Positions 17,804-26,882 of a stretch of DNA of 64,000 nucleotides are shown here, piece after piece; the stretch's first letter is position 1; every line of letters begins with the position of its first letter. Origin of the DNA: Shewanella donghaensis (GTDB lineage Bacteria; Pseudomonadota; Gammaproteobacteria; Enterobacterales; Shewanellaceae); contig NZ_CP041783.1 of the NCBI RefSeq assembly GCF_007567505.1, positions 2,356,001 through 2,420,000 of the forward strand, in the 5' to 3' direction. Made by a program: the position numbers and the translations under genes. The notes under the pieces were generated by a model. The model ran no database searches and was not told the origin of the DNA. It worked only from the letters and a program-made list of their open reading frames with translations.

Positions 17804-18325
17804 TTATAAAGACTCGTTAGCTGTGCTTTTTACCGTAACGCCATTTGCACTTTTATTTGACGTAAAAACGAGTAGAAAAGCGCCGAGCATAATGAACATG
17901 TCCGCGACATTAAATACCCCGGTTCTCATCGAACCAAAACCTATATTTAGAAAATCAATCACAGCCCCATTGTTTACCAGTCGATCATAAAAATTACTGA
18001 CGCCACCAGAAAACACCAAAGATAATGCCACTATGGAAGAAAGGTGCTGTTTTGAATTTGATACTAGATATATCAGTAATGCCAACAAGAAAGAGCCGAC
18101 TAATACTACCAGTAGCCAGAATCTCGCTTGCTCAGAGAGATTATTACCTAAACCTAAAAATGCACCTATATTTTCGGTGTAACCCACCCTAAGAATATCA
18201 TTGAGGTAACTTGTCATTTGAAATTTAGGCAGGTGCTCTGTTGCTAATAATTTAGTACCTTGATCGCAGCCTACACATGAGAGTGTAATGGTAAAAACAA
18301 CCAACAATCTTTTCCAAATATCCAT
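17804..18325 (-). CDS. lspA: Signal peptidase II (LspA), divergent copy
   Basis: A 173-residue membrane protease with four helices. The catalytic Asp blocks are visible: GGVSNFYDRLVNNGAVIDF and GVFNVADMFIMLG. LspA cleaves prolipoprotein signal peptides before the lipidated Cys. The usual lspA sits beside ileS and fkpB; this one stands alone, and its motif reads SNFYDRL rather than GNxxDRL. It may be a second, specialised copy. I start at the ATG at 18325 (AAGGA 8 bases upstream) rather than a TTG at 18331. Confidence 0.85.
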   Translation of the reverse strand: MDIWKRLLVVFTITLSCVGCDQGTKLLATEHLPKFQMTSYLNDILRVGYTENIGAFLGLGNNLSEQARFWLLVVLVGSFLLALLIYLVSNSKQHLSSIVALSLVFSGGVSNFYDRLVNNGAVIDFLNIGFGSMRTGVFNVADMFIMLGAFLLVFTSNKSANGVTVKSTANESL

Positions 18326-18331
18326 ATTCAA

Positions 18332-18641
18332 TAATCCTTTTTCTAGCAGCTAATCACCAAGGTAGGTAGACTATCATTATTGATTGAAATATCTAAATTT
18401 GCACAACGCTATGAAGAGTTTATTTCTTGAGAAAGAAGACGCTTTAACCATGTAAAAATAGCCTCGTTAGCCATAAGTAAATCATGCTTACTGCTCACCT
18501 TAACCCCAATAGACAAATCACACTTTCAACGATTTAATTTACTTTAATGACGAAATACATCTATAAAATGGACTCAATAAAAAAGGACTCTATAAAGAGT
18601 CCTTTCGAATTTACCTAACTTAACACTCACGTCTTTATGGC
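18332..18641. other. Intergenic region
   Basis: About 310 AT-rich bases between the yadH end and lspA. It contains the yadH terminator (18582-18605) and presumably the lspA promoter. No open frame or other structure was seen. Confidence 0.5.
18582..18605 (-). terminator. Terminator of the yadGH unit
   Basis: AAAGGACTC (18582-18590) pairs with GAGTCCTTT (18597-18605), 6-base loop, then TTTTATT on the minus strand. Confidence 0.9.
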
Positions 18642-19412
18642 TTAACTGCGTAAACCAATGCCGCGCGAGATGAGGTAGTAGGCCACAAACCAAAGCGAGG
18701 CACAAAAGCCCACCATAATGGCTATTGATAACGGTACGCTGATATCTGCAAACCCTAAAAAGCCATAGCGGAATACATTAATCATATACACCACAGGGTT
18801 TAGTCCTGATACGCCTTGCCAAAATTCAGGTAACAATGACAACGAGTAGAACACCCCACCAAGATAGGTCAACGGCGTTAATATGAAGGTCGGAATAATA
18901 CTAATATCATCAAAGCTTTTAGCAAATACCGCATTAATTAACCCACCTAATGCAAACAGCACCGAGGTTAAAAATACCGTCATAATCACTAAGCCCACAT
19001 GATGAAGACTTAAATCGACAAAGAACATGGCGACCATGGTCACAATGAAACCGACACTTAATCCCCGCGCGACACCACCACCAACAAAACCAGCAATCAT
19101 CACATAATGCGGTACGGGTGCGACCATTAACTCTTCAATACTGCCATGCATTTTGGCACTAAAGAAAGATGAAGCCACATTAGAATATGAGTTAGTTATC
19201 ACTGACATCATAATCAGACCTGGAGCGATAAACTCCATATAAGATACGCCGCCCATCTCACCAATGCGATTGCCAATCAAGTTACCAAAAATTAAAAAAT
19301 ATAAGGTCATGGTAATGGCTGGCGGCACTAATGTTTGCACCCAAATACGGGTGAAGCGATTCGTTTCTTTGACGATAATACTTTTAAAGGCTATCCAATA
19401 CAGCTTATTCAT
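18642..19412 (-). CDS. yadH: ABC-2 type exporter permease YadH
   Basis: A 256-residue integral membrane protein with six helices, typical of ABC-2 permeases (early MTLYFLIFGNLIG, LTPLTYLGGVFYS near the C-terminus). It pairs with the upstream ATPase: start and stop overlap as TAATG. In E. coli yadGH lies next to hpt with can between; here hpt is immediately upstream, so the neighbourhood is conserved. Substrate unknown. Confidence 0.88.
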   Translation of the reverse strand: MNKLYWIAFKSIIVKETNRFTRIWVQTLVPPAITMTLYFLIFGNLIGNRIGEMGGVSYMEFIAPGLIMMSVITNSYSNVASSFFSAKMHGSIEELMVAPVPHYVMIAGFVGGGVARGLSVGFIVTMVAMFFVDLSLHHVGLVIMTVFLTSVLFALGGLINAVFAKSFDDISIIPTFILTPLTYLGGVFYSLSLLPEFWQGVSGLNPVVYMINVFRYGFLGFADISVPLSIAIMVGFCASLWFVAYYLISRGIGLRS

Positions 19413-20347
19413 TATTTTGGACCCTGTGCTTTTTTAACTAATTCGACAAACAGTTCTTCAAGACGGTTGGCTTTATTTCGCATTGATAGCACTTCAATAT
19501 CTGCATTACTTAACTGGTTGAATAAATCATTCAGATTATTCTCTTTCGCCACATCAACTTCCAGAGTATGGCCATCCACTAAGCGACAATTCATGTTATT
19601 TAGCTCTGGCGCGGTGTTAATGTCTTGAGATAAATCGAGGATAAAAGTTTCCATATTCAGCTTACTGAGTAAACTTTTCATGCTAGTGCATTCCACCAGC
19701 AACCCTTTATCAATAATACCGATATTACGGCAAAGCATTTCCGCTTCTTCAAGGTAGTGCGTCGTGAGAATAATCGTCACGCCTTGGCTGTTAATTTGCT
19801 TTAAGAACTCCCACATCGAGCGGCGAAGTTCAATATCCACCCCCGCTGTTGGTTCATCAAGAATAAGCAATTGTGGTTCATGCATTAACGCGCGTGCAAT
19901 CATTAAACGGCGCTTCATACCACCTGACAAAGCCCGTGCTTGGCTATCGCGCTTTTCCCATAAATCTAGCTGGGTTAAATACTTTTCAGCACGTACAAGT
20001 GCTACATGGCGTGGAACACCATAATAACCTGCTTGAGTGACTACAATTTGGAGTACGGTTTCAAACTGGTTAAAGTTAAATTCTTGCGGAACCAAACCAA
20101 TACACAGCTTGGCTTGTTCTAATTTTTTGTCGATATCATGATCGAACACTTTAACGCTGCCAGAGGTCTTTTGTACTAAAGAGCTAATGACACCGATAGT
20201 TGTCGATTTACCTGCACCGTTTGGACCCAATAGCGCAAAGAAATCACCTTGTTCAACGGTTAAACTAATACCTTTTACAGCTTGAACGCCACCTTTATAG
20301 GTTTTTTGCAGGTTTTCTATCACCAAAGCATTGGCGGGTTTACTCAT
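19412..20347 (-). CDS. yadG: ABC exporter ATP-binding protein YadG
   Basis: A 311-residue ATPase with Walker A GPNGAGKST, Q-loop LVPQEFNF, signature LSGGMKRR, Walker B LLILDEPTAGVD and the switch His in ILTTHYLEEAE. The C-terminal 80 residues are the small helper domain common in drug- and polysaccharide-type ABC-2 exporters. It is translationally coupled to yadH. Confidence 0.9.
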   Translation of the reverse strand: MSKPANALVIENLQKTYKGGVQAVKGISLTVEQGDFFALLGPNGAGKSTTIGVISSLVQKTSGSVKVFDHDIDKKLEQAKLCIGLVPQEFNFNQFETVLQIVVTQAGYYGVPRHVALVRAEKYLTQLDLWEKRDSQARALSGGMKRRLMIARALMHEPQLLILDEPTAGVDIELRRSMWEFLKQINSQGVTIILTTHYLEEAEMLCRNIGIIDKGLLVECTSMKSLLSKLNMETFILDLSQDINTAPELNNMNCRLVDGHTLEVDVAKENNLNDLFNQLSNADIEVLSMRNKANRLEELFVELVKKAQGPK

Positions 20348-20454
20348 TGTTATACCTCTGGTCCATGAATTGCGAATGACACATGCTTAATTAGATAATC
20401 TTAATGACGTTATGTAAATGAAAAAGGTGCAGAAAATTTATGACGCCTAAAACA

Positions 20455-20479
20455 AAACTCCCGCCTAAAGCGGGAGTTT
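20455..20479 (-). terminator. Terminator of hpt
   Basis: AAACTCCCGC (20455-20464) pairs with GCGGGAGTTT (20470-20479), loop CTAAA, followed by TTGTTTT on the minus strand. Confidence 0.9.
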
Positions 20480-20496
20480 ACACATCAAAAGTTATA

Positions 20497-21027
20497 TTAG
20501 TCTAACGGTACAACTCTAGCGATGTAAGGTAAGTTTCGATATTGCTCAGCGTAGTCAATACCGTAACCTACGATGAACTCATCAGGTATAGTAAAGCCAA
20601 TAAAGTCGACAGGTACGTTAACTTCACGACGCTCTGGCTTATCCAATAATGTACACAGAGCCAGGCTTTTAGGTTCACGCAATAAAAGCATTTCACGTAC
20701 TTTGTTCAGGGTATTACCTGAATCAATTAAATCTTCAACGATCAATACATCACGCCCAGCGATCTCAGAAGTGACATCCTTAAGGATCTTCACATCACGT
20801 GTACTTGTCATTGCATTGCCATAACTTGAAACAGACATAAAGTCGATTTCAACATGGCCCTTAATACGGCGACATAAGTCAGCCATAAAAACCACAGACC
20901 CTTTCAATAAGCCGACCATTAACAAACGTTCGCTGTCTGCGTAATGGGCATTAATCCTTTCAGCTAATATATCCAGTTTTTCGTTGATTTCTTCTGCAGA
21001 AATCATCACTTCGGTTGTGTGTTTCAT
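20497..21027 (-). CDS. hpt: Hypoxanthine phosphoribosyltransferase
   Basis: A 176-residue purine-salvage enzyme converting hypoxanthine plus PRPP to IMP. PRPP loop [12 protein letters not shown], the acidic motif [14 protein letters not shown], and C-terminal [20 protein letters not shown] are all intact. ATG at 21027 lies 7 bases after the ubiX stop, so they are probably cotranscribed with ubiX and possibly mpl upstream. Confidence 0.95.
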   Translation of the reverse strand: MKHTTEVMISAEEINEKLDILAERINAHYADSERLLMVGLLKGSVVFMADLCRRIKGHVEIDFMSVSSYGNAMTSTRDVKILKDVTSEIAGRDVLIVEDLIDSGNTLNKVREMLLLREPKSLALCTLLDKPERREVNVPVDFIGFTIPDEFIVGYGIDYAEQYRNLPYIARVVPLD

Positions 21028-21034
21028 ATTACTC

Positions 21035-21706
21035 TCAGTTATCGATTTTTTCGGACTTGTCGTTGGAATAACCCCAACGATTTGTTAATCCATGCGCAAT
21101 GCCCAAATGATCTAGAATTCGGGAAACCATGAAGTTTACCAGATCTTCTATCGATTGGGGATGATGATAAAAGCCTGGCGCAGCTGGCATGATGGTCGCA
21201 CCATTGCGAGTAAGGCTTAACATATGCTCTAAGTGTATGGCACTAAAAGGAGTTTCTCTCGGAACAAGGATTAATTGTCCGCGCTCTTTTATTACCACAT
21301 CGGCGGCTCTTTCGAGCAAATTATTACTCATACCAGTAGCAATAGCGGCTAATGTCCCTGTTGAACAAGGGCAAACCACCATTTGTTTCGGTGCGGCGCT
21401 ACCTGATGCTGGCGGTGAGAACCATTCATCTTTACCTAATACCACCAACTCACCAATCGCATTTTCGTCCATATTAAAATGGCCTAATAACTGCTGGCAG
21501 GCTTTTTCAGGATTCGCACTCAGTTGCAGGCCTTCTTCAGTGGCAAGCACCACTCTTGCTGCGCTCGATATCATTAAGAAAACTTGATAATCAGCTTGCA
21601 GCAAACACTGCAATAACTTTAAACCGTATGGCGCGCCAGAAGCACCAGTCCATGCAAGACTGATCGCTTTTTCTTTTTTGGCGTATGGGTGAATCGAATT
21701 ACTCAT
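21035..21706 (-). CDS. ubiX: Flavin prenyltransferase UbiX
   Basis: A 223-residue flavoprotein that prenylates FMN to make the cofactor of the UbiD decarboxylase in ubiquinone synthesis. Motifs: [16 protein letters not shown] at the N-terminus, [31 protein letters not shown] split over two blocks, and [15 protein letters not shown]. Length is slightly over the usual 190 because of a short C-terminal extension. Between mpl and hpt. Confidence 0.93.
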   Translation of the reverse strand: MSNSIHPYAKKEKAISLAWTGASGAPYGLKLLQCLLQADYQVFLMISSAARVVLATEEGLQLSANPEKACQQLLGHFNMDENAIGELVVLGKDEWFSPPASGSAAPKQMVVCPCSTGTLAAIATGMSNNLLERAADVVIKERGQLILVPRETPFSAIHLEHMLSLTRNGATIMPAAPGFYHHPQSIEDLVNFMVSRILDHLGIAHGLTNRWGYSNDKSEKIDN

Positions 21707-21816
21707 ATTGTCTCTTTTAATTAACCTTTGCAGGTTATACGGCTTAACTCACTTTATTGATGACAATCATATTGATGTCATCGCGTATTTTAGCAAAGAT
21801 TTATCTAATAAAGTCA

Positions 21817-23217
21817 CTACTTCAAGGCGGTAATCAATTTTTGATGAATACCGTTAAAGCCGCCATTACTCATAATCACCACAGTGTCGCCATTTTTTGC
21901 CTGTGCGGTTACCTTGGCAATAATGTCTTCAATATCGGTAAATACAGCAACAGGAATGCTGGCATTAGCCATATTGGCTTGTAAGTCCCAGCCTACATTA
22001 CCTGCTTGAAACAAAAAGGCACTGTCAGCCAATGCCATTGAAGCCGCTAACGTGTCTTTATGTACGCCACTTTTCATGGTATTTGAACGAGGCTCTAGCA
22101 CTACAATTAACTTGCCTGTCGCTAACTCACCTTCGCCCACTTTTGCCCTTAAGCCTTGTAAGGTGGTTTCAATCGCTGTTGGGTGATGGGCAAAATCATC
22201 GTACACAGCAATACCGTTTACGGTATCGAGTAACTCTAAGCGGCGTTTGGGTGGAGAAAATTGACTTAAGGCTTCAATAGCATGATTGGGGGCAACGCCA
22301 ACATGCCTTGCTGCCGCTATCGCCATTATCGCATTTTCAATATTATGCTGACCGATTAAGCTCCAGTTTAATATGCCTTGAGACTCGCCATTAAACATCA
22401 CTTCAAACTCGTGACCATCAGCAGCTATCGTTTTACCAAACCAGCCGCTGTTGTTTTGTAATGCTGTTTTTTCAGTGGCATAAAAGTGTTCTTGCTCGCT
22501 CCAACATCCAAGCTCAATCACTTCTTTTACCGCATCAACTTCAGCAGGCCAAATGACTTTACCTTCACCAGGTACCGTGCGAATAACATGATTAAATTGA
22601 CGTTGAATAGCAGCAAGATCGGCAAATATATCAGCATGATCAAATTCAAGATTATTAATCACTAAAGTGCGCGGGCGGTAATGGACAAATTTAGAACGCT
22701 TATCAAAAAAGGCACTGTCATATTCATCTGCTTCAACCACAAAGAAAGGTGAATTACCTAAACGCGCTGACACACCAAAATTTTGCGGAACACCACCGAT
22801 TAAAAAGCCCGGCTCGTAGCCACAATACTCTAATACCCACGCTAACATGCTTGATGTAGAGGTTTTACCATGAGTCCCTGATACGGCCAGTACCCATCGC
22901 TCTGCTAAAATGTATTCAGATAAAAATTGCGGCCCAGAAGTATATTTAATACCACGATTTAATACTGCTTCAACACAAGGATTACCACGGCTCATGGCAT
23001 TACCAATAACCACTAAGTCAGGCTGATTGTCGCCTTCTTTACCAAGCTGCACGGGATCGAAGCCTTGAATAAGCTCAATACCCTGCTCTTCTAGTTGAGT
23101 ACTCATAGGCGGATACACATTGGCATCACTACCAGTAACCTTGTGTCCCATTGCGCGGGCTAATAGCGCTAAGCCGCCCATAAAAGTGCCACAAATTCCA
23201 AGAATATGTACGTGCAT
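21817..23217 (-). CDS. mpl: UDP-MurNAc:L-Ala-gamma-D-Glu-mDAP ligase Mpl
   Basis: A 466-residue Mur-ligase that recycles cell-wall tripeptide onto UDP-MurNAc. The start HILGICGTFMGGLALLARA is the Mpl-specific version of the UDP-binding loop. ATP loop VSGTHGKTSTSSML, metal-binding VEADEYDSAFFDKRSKF, and DDFAHHPTAIETTLQGL in the C-terminal domain are intact. Full length. The ubiX gene starts 110 bases downstream with no terminator between. Confidence 0.95.
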   Translation of the reverse strand: MHVHILGICGTFMGGLALLARAMGHKVTGSDANVYPPMSTQLEEQGIELIQGFDPVQLGKEGDNQPDLVVIGNAMSRGNPCVEAVLNRGIKYTSGPQFLSEYILAERWVLAVSGTHGKTSTSSMLAWVLEYCGYEPGFLIGGVPQNFGVSARLGNSPFFVVEADEYDSAFFDKRSKFVHYRPRTLVINNLEFDHADIFADLAAIQRQFNHVIRTVPGEGKVIWPAEVDAVKEVIELGCWSEQEHFYATEKTALQNNSGWFGKTIAADGHEFEVMFNGESQGILNWSLIGQHNIENAIMAIAAARHVGVAPNHAIEALSQFSPPKRRLELLDTVNGIAVYDDFAHHPTAIETTLQGLRAKVGEGELATGKLIVVLEPRSNTMKSGVHKDTLAASMALADSAFLFQAGNVGWDLQANMANASIPVAVFTDIEDIIAKVTAQAKNGDTVVIMSNGGFNGIHQKLITALK

Positions 23218-23647
23218 GCCATTGCTCTGCTTAATATTTATTTGAGGGTTATTCTAATGCATTGGCGATCAAAATGTCAGCTAACAATAACAAGCTTTAA
23301 TGTGATTTCTACATCCACTATCTGATTACTCAGCCAATCGACTTATCAAAATGCAACCCAACATATTACTCACTCAAATAAGCATAAAAGCCGTTGGCAT
23401 ATAATGGTAACTTCCTCACATTGCTTTTGATTACTATTTGTCCTAGCCTGTTAAGCGTTAAGCGTTAAGCGTTAAGCGTTAAGCGTTAAGCACTGGTAAA
23501 AAATCACCTTATAAAAAATTCAAGAATAACTTTTGTTAGCGACAACCATCGATGTAACAAAAAGTAATAGCGGTAACGGTTTAGCAGTAATTCTACTTTA
23601 TAGCTGCTAATAATAGCGTTGTAGATTTAATCAACAAGGATGGAATA
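23218..23647. other. Long intergenic region between mpl and the GH9 gene
   Basis: About 430 bases, divergent promoters. The only structure I found is the heptamer repeat at 23450-23491. No open frame of interest, no hairpin terminator. Confidence 0.55.
23450..23491. repeat. Heptamer GTTAAGC, six perfect tandem copies
   Basis: Six uninterrupted 7-bp copies at 23450, 23457, 23464, 23471, 23478 and 23485. They lie about 155-200 bases upstream of the GH9 start. A perfect short tandem tract can vary in copy number by slippage, and could change promoter spacing. Confidence 0.95.
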
Positions 23648-25384
23648 ATGCTTAATCTAGCAAGTATAACCAAACCAACATGGCTAATAACAACGGCTTT
23701 GTTATCATTAAACTTGCTTCAGCAAGCATCTGCAGCCCCTAATCAAATTCGTTTGAACCAATTAGGCTTTACGCCAGAATCAACGAAAACGGCAGTCATC
23801 AATAACACTGACAGCCAGTCATTTTCTATTATCGATATCGCCTCTGGTAAATCGGTATATCAAGGTCAATTGAGTCAGTCTGCGTTATGGCCATCATCAG
23901 GTGAGACAGTAAAGCTTGCCAAGTTTGATGATTTCACTAACCTTGGTCGTTACCATATCCAAGTAAAAGAACTCGAACAGTCATTGCCGTTTACAATCGA
24001 TAACTCACGTTATCAACAACCGTTAATCGATGTCATAAGAGCCTATTATTTCAATCGAAGCGGCGCAGTCATTCAAAAAAAATATGCCGGTAAATACGCA
24101 AGGCCTGCTGCCCACCCTGACACTATCGTTTATGTACATGAATCAGCAGCAACAGAAGCAAGACCTGCAGGCACAGTCATTTCATCCCCAAAAGGTTGGT
24201 ACGATGCAGGCGATTACAATAAGTACATCGTTAACTCTAATATCAGCGTATATACCTTACTCAGCGCGCTAACAGAACATGAAAACGCACTTGAATCGCT
24301 TAAACTAAATATTCCAGAATCGAGCAATAACTTGCCCGATTTCGTCGATGAAATATTGTGGAATATTGACTGGATGCTCACCATGCAAGATCCAAATGAT
24401 GGCGGGCTTTACCATAAGCTGACAACCAAGCGCTTTACGGGCGAAACTCAGATGCCTCATCATATGGATCAGCCTCGTTATGTGGTAGCAAAGTCTACCG
24501 CGGCCAGCTTGGGTTATGCCGCTACGATGGCAAAAGCCAGTACTGTTCTGGCAAAGTATGAGCAGCAACTCCCAGGTTACAGCCAGAAGTTACTGACATC
24601 TGCTAAGCAAGCTTGGCAATGGGCGCTTATCAATCCAGCAATACATTATGAACAACCTGCCGATATTGCCACAGGAGCTTATGCGACTGCTGGCGATGAT
24701 TTAAAAGATGAATGGTTATGGGCAAAATCAGAGCTGTTTGCCGCCACAGGTGACAAGCAATATCTTGCTGATATTGCCTTTCCGGAAAATCTGCGTATTC
24801 CTGAATGGGACAAGGTTGAAACATTGGCCTTATTTACCTTTGCAAGTAATCTAAATACCCCTGCTGACATTAGAGACCATGCACTGCTTAAGCTCACAAC
24901 CGTCACCAATAAATGGCTTACCCAAGGACATAATTCAGCCTATGGCGTCGCCATTACACCGCAAGATTTTGTCTGGGGCAGTAATTCAAACATGCTCAAT
25001 AAAGCCATTATGTTGCTGCGAGTCAATCAGCTTCAAGCTAACCCTGAATATGTGCATCAAGCTAATGCTATCGTAGATTATATCTTTGGCCGCAATCCTT
25101 TAGGCATGTCTTACGTCACTGGGGTTGGACAACATACACCAATGCACATTCATCATCGTGTTTCGATGGCTGATGGCATTACGGAGCCGATACCAGGATT
25201 TCTTGTAGGAGGCCCACAACCAGGACAACAAGATGCTGAACATTGTACGCCTCAAGGCGGCATTTATGCTTCTACAAAACCAGCATTATCATACATTGAC
25301 CATGGTTGTAGCTATGCCAGTAATGAAGTGACCATTAATTGGAACGCCGCTTTAGTTTACGCTTTGGCTGCGTTAACTGAATAG
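23648..25384 (+). CDS. Secreted glycoside hydrolase family 9 enzyme
   Basis: A 578-residue exported enzyme. Signal peptide to about residue 30 (QQASAA), an N-terminal immunoglobulin-like CelD_N domain (31-118; IRLNQLGFTPESTKTAVI), then the GH9 alpha-toroid. Catalytic features: KGWYDAGDYNKYIVN (Asp base/nucleophile pair, 186-189), VTGVGQHTPMHIHHR, and NEVTINWN with the acid Glu near 560. Likely a cellodextrinase or endoglucanase; some Vibrionaceae GH9 enzymes act on chitosan-type sugars, so that is an alternative. AAGGATGG precedes the ATG. Confidence 0.9.
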   Translation: MLNLASITKPTWLITTALLSLNLLQQASAAPNQIRLNQLGFTPESTKTAVINNTDSQSFSIIDIASGKSVYQGQLSQSALWPSSGETVKLAKFDDFTNLGRYHIQVKELEQSLPFTIDNSRYQQPLIDVIRAYYFNRSGAVIQKKYAGKYARPAAHPDTIVYVHESAATEARPAGTVISSPKGWYDAGDYNKYIVNSNISVYTLLSALTEHENALESLKLNIPESSNNLPDFVDEILWNIDWMLTMQDPNDGGLYHKLTTKRFTGETQMPHHMDQPRYVVAKSTAASLGYAATMAKASTVLAKYEQQLPGYSQKLLTSAKQAWQWALINPAIHYEQPADIATGAYATAGDDLKDEWLWAKSELFAATGDKQYLADIAFPENLRIPEWDKVETLALFTFASNLNTPADIRDHALLKLTTVTNKWLTQGHNSAYGVAITPQDFVWGSNSNMLNKAIMLLRVNQLQANPEYVHQANAIVDYIFGRNPLGMSYVTGVGQHTPMHIHHRVSMADGITEPIPGFLVGGPQPGQQDAEHCTPQGGIYASTKPALSYIDHGCSYASNEVTINWNAALVYALAALTE

Positions 25385-25464
25385 CACTTAAAACGTTAGG
25401 TGAGTAAGCGTAATAAGTTAACGAGATAAAGTAGATTAGCGGGCTGTCCAATTGATTTATTCAG

Positions 25465-25502
25465 TTGGTCTATTTTTTAGTAAATAATAAAAAATAGACC
25501 AA
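25465..25502. terminator. Bidirectional terminator overlapping the azlD stop
   Basis: TTGGTCTATTTTTTA (25465-25479) pairs perfectly with TAAAAAATAGACCAA (25488-25502). The stem covers the last codons of azlD and the stop, so terminator and coding end overlap. Confidence 0.85.
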
Positions 25503-25779
25503 TACTCAACACCGTTGTCAGCAAGGTATTTTTAGTAAAGTAAGCCAATAATGTCGCCACCACGGCGCAAATTAGATAGCTATTATCAATGCTGATATCC
25601 AAGTGTCCTTCAGGACTAAAGACTATCGGCGCTAAAATGGCCGTGAGTACCGCGGGAGCTGAGTAGCTTAAAAAGGTCAGTGTTTTTTCACTGAGTCGCA
25701 GTGGCAGCTTTGGCTCAAGTAACAAGTAGCGGCTAATAAAGACAACTGCTGCCATCGAAAAAATAGTTAACCACATCAT
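25477..25779 (-). CDS. azlD: Branched-chain amino acid exporter small subunit AzlD
   Basis: A 100-residue membrane protein with three to four helices. The segment VFISRYLLLEPKLPLRLSE followed by FLSYSAPAVLTAILAPIVF is typical of AzlD. Its start overlaps the azlC stop as TAATG, and together they form a two-part LIV-E family exporter. Confidence 0.88.
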   Translation of the reverse strand: MMWLTIFSMAAVVFISRYLLLEPKLPLRLSEKTLTFLSYSAPAVLTAILAPIVFSPEGHLDISIDNSYLICAVVATLLAYFTKNTLLTTVLSIGLFFIIY

Positions 25780-26615
25780 TAGCGCTTCTCCTCATTTTTT
25801 GTGTGTTCTTTTTCATGACTTTGTGAATGATCTTGTGTTTCAAACTCACTGACATGCTCAGTTAACACCGCTGCTTTTTTCTCGCCTTCATTGGTTAATT
25901 TTGCATATGCCATTCCGGCGCACATGCCGGATATCGAAGCAATTAACAGCCCCACCTGAATCTCAAAAACAGCGCATATAACGGCAAGTACTAGCGACAC
26001 TAATACACACACAAGAATGGATGGCTTTTTAACAGTAGGCACCACTAAAGCAATAAAGGTCGCAGCGATGGCAAAATCTAACCCCAACTCTTCAAGATTA
26101 TCAATTGATTGACCTGCAACGATGCCGAGGAAGGTCGCTAGGTTCCAGCCCAAATAGAAGGTTAAGCCGCCACCCAATGCATACCAAGGATCAAGCTTAT
26201 GACGGCTGCTAGCCTCTGAACCACTTTGCTGCGCTATGGCAAATAACTCATCAGTTAATAAGAAGCCTAAACTCAAGCGCCACTTCAGAGACATAGGGCT
26301 AATTTGGCTTCTCATTGTCATTGCGTACAGTAAATGACGTGATGTTATCAGTAAGGTCGTAATCAAAATACTGCCAATACCAATGCCAGCTTTAATCATC
26401 CCTAAAGCCACTAACTGTGCACTCCCAGCGAAAATAATGGCCGACATAGCTTGGCTTTGTAGTGCAGTAAGCCCCACTTCTAACGCTAAAGAACCCGCTA
26501 AAACCCCCCAAGGTATTACAGCAATAGTCAGCGGCATCACCGCCAACATGCCTTTTAAATAAGCACTTGATTTAGTAGTCGATTCCATCGAGATCTCAGT
26601 CGTGTCATTCGGCAT
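25779..26615 (-). CDS. azlC: Branched-chain amino acid exporter AzlC
   Basis: A 278-residue membrane protein. MLAVMPLTIAVIPWGVLAGS and SAIIFAGSAQLVALGMI are diagnostic, with about seven helices. After residue 240 there is an unusual hydrophilic tail rich in His, Glu, Lys and Gln (HVSEFETQDHSQSHEKEH) not needed for the fold, possibly metal-binding. Substrate is probably valine, leucine or isoleucine or their analogues. Confidence 0.88.
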   Translation of the reverse strand: MPNDTTEISMESTTKSSAYLKGMLAVMPLTIAVIPWGVLAGSLALEVGLTALQSQAMSAIIFAGSAQLVALGMIKAGIGIGSILITTLLITSRHLLYAMTMRSQISPMSLKWRLSLGFLLTDELFAIAQQSGSEASSRHKLDPWYALGGGLTFYLGWNLATFLGIVAGQSIDNLEELGLDFAIAATFIALVVPTVKKPSILVCVLVSLVLAVICAVFEIQVGLLIASISGMCAGMAYAKLTNEGEKKAAVLTEHVSEFETQDHSQSHEKEHTKNEEKR

Positions 26616-26721
26616 ATAAAGTGGCTATCATCTCCATGAAAATAGTATTAATAACGGTCAGTGAATGAGTTTATCTTAAACTACTTTATTAATAAGCATA
26701 ATGCTCAAAAGGTCTCAATAA

Positions 26722-26775
26722 TTTCAAGTCGGGAATTTTCAAGTCGGCTATTTCAAGTCGACAATATTCAAGTCG
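26722..26775. repeat. 15-bp imperfect tandem repeat with TTCAAGTCG core, four copies
   Basis: TTCAAGTCG starts at 26723, 26738, 26752 and 26767, spaced 14-15 bases, with variable AT-rich filler. It lies upstream of azlC, and downstream of the channel gene's terminator. Confidence 0.85.
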
Positions 26776-26837
26776 ATTGTTTACAGAAGTGATATTCGAA
26801 AGATAGATAGGGCGTGTAGAAGTAAAGTGTGGATATT

Positions 26838-26865
26838 AAAAAGGCTTCCACATGGAAGCCTTTTT
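26838..26865. terminator. Terminator of the sodium channel gene
   Basis: AAAAAGGCTTCC (26838-26849) pairs with GGAAGCCTTTTT (26854-26865), loop ACAT; T-rich on both sides, so it can act in both directions. Confidence 0.93.
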
Positions 26866-26882
26866 TTTAATGACCAATCAAC

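Noticed and set aside
23450..23491. Possible CRISPR array
   Set aside because: Units are 7 bases, contiguous and without spacers; no cas gene is near.
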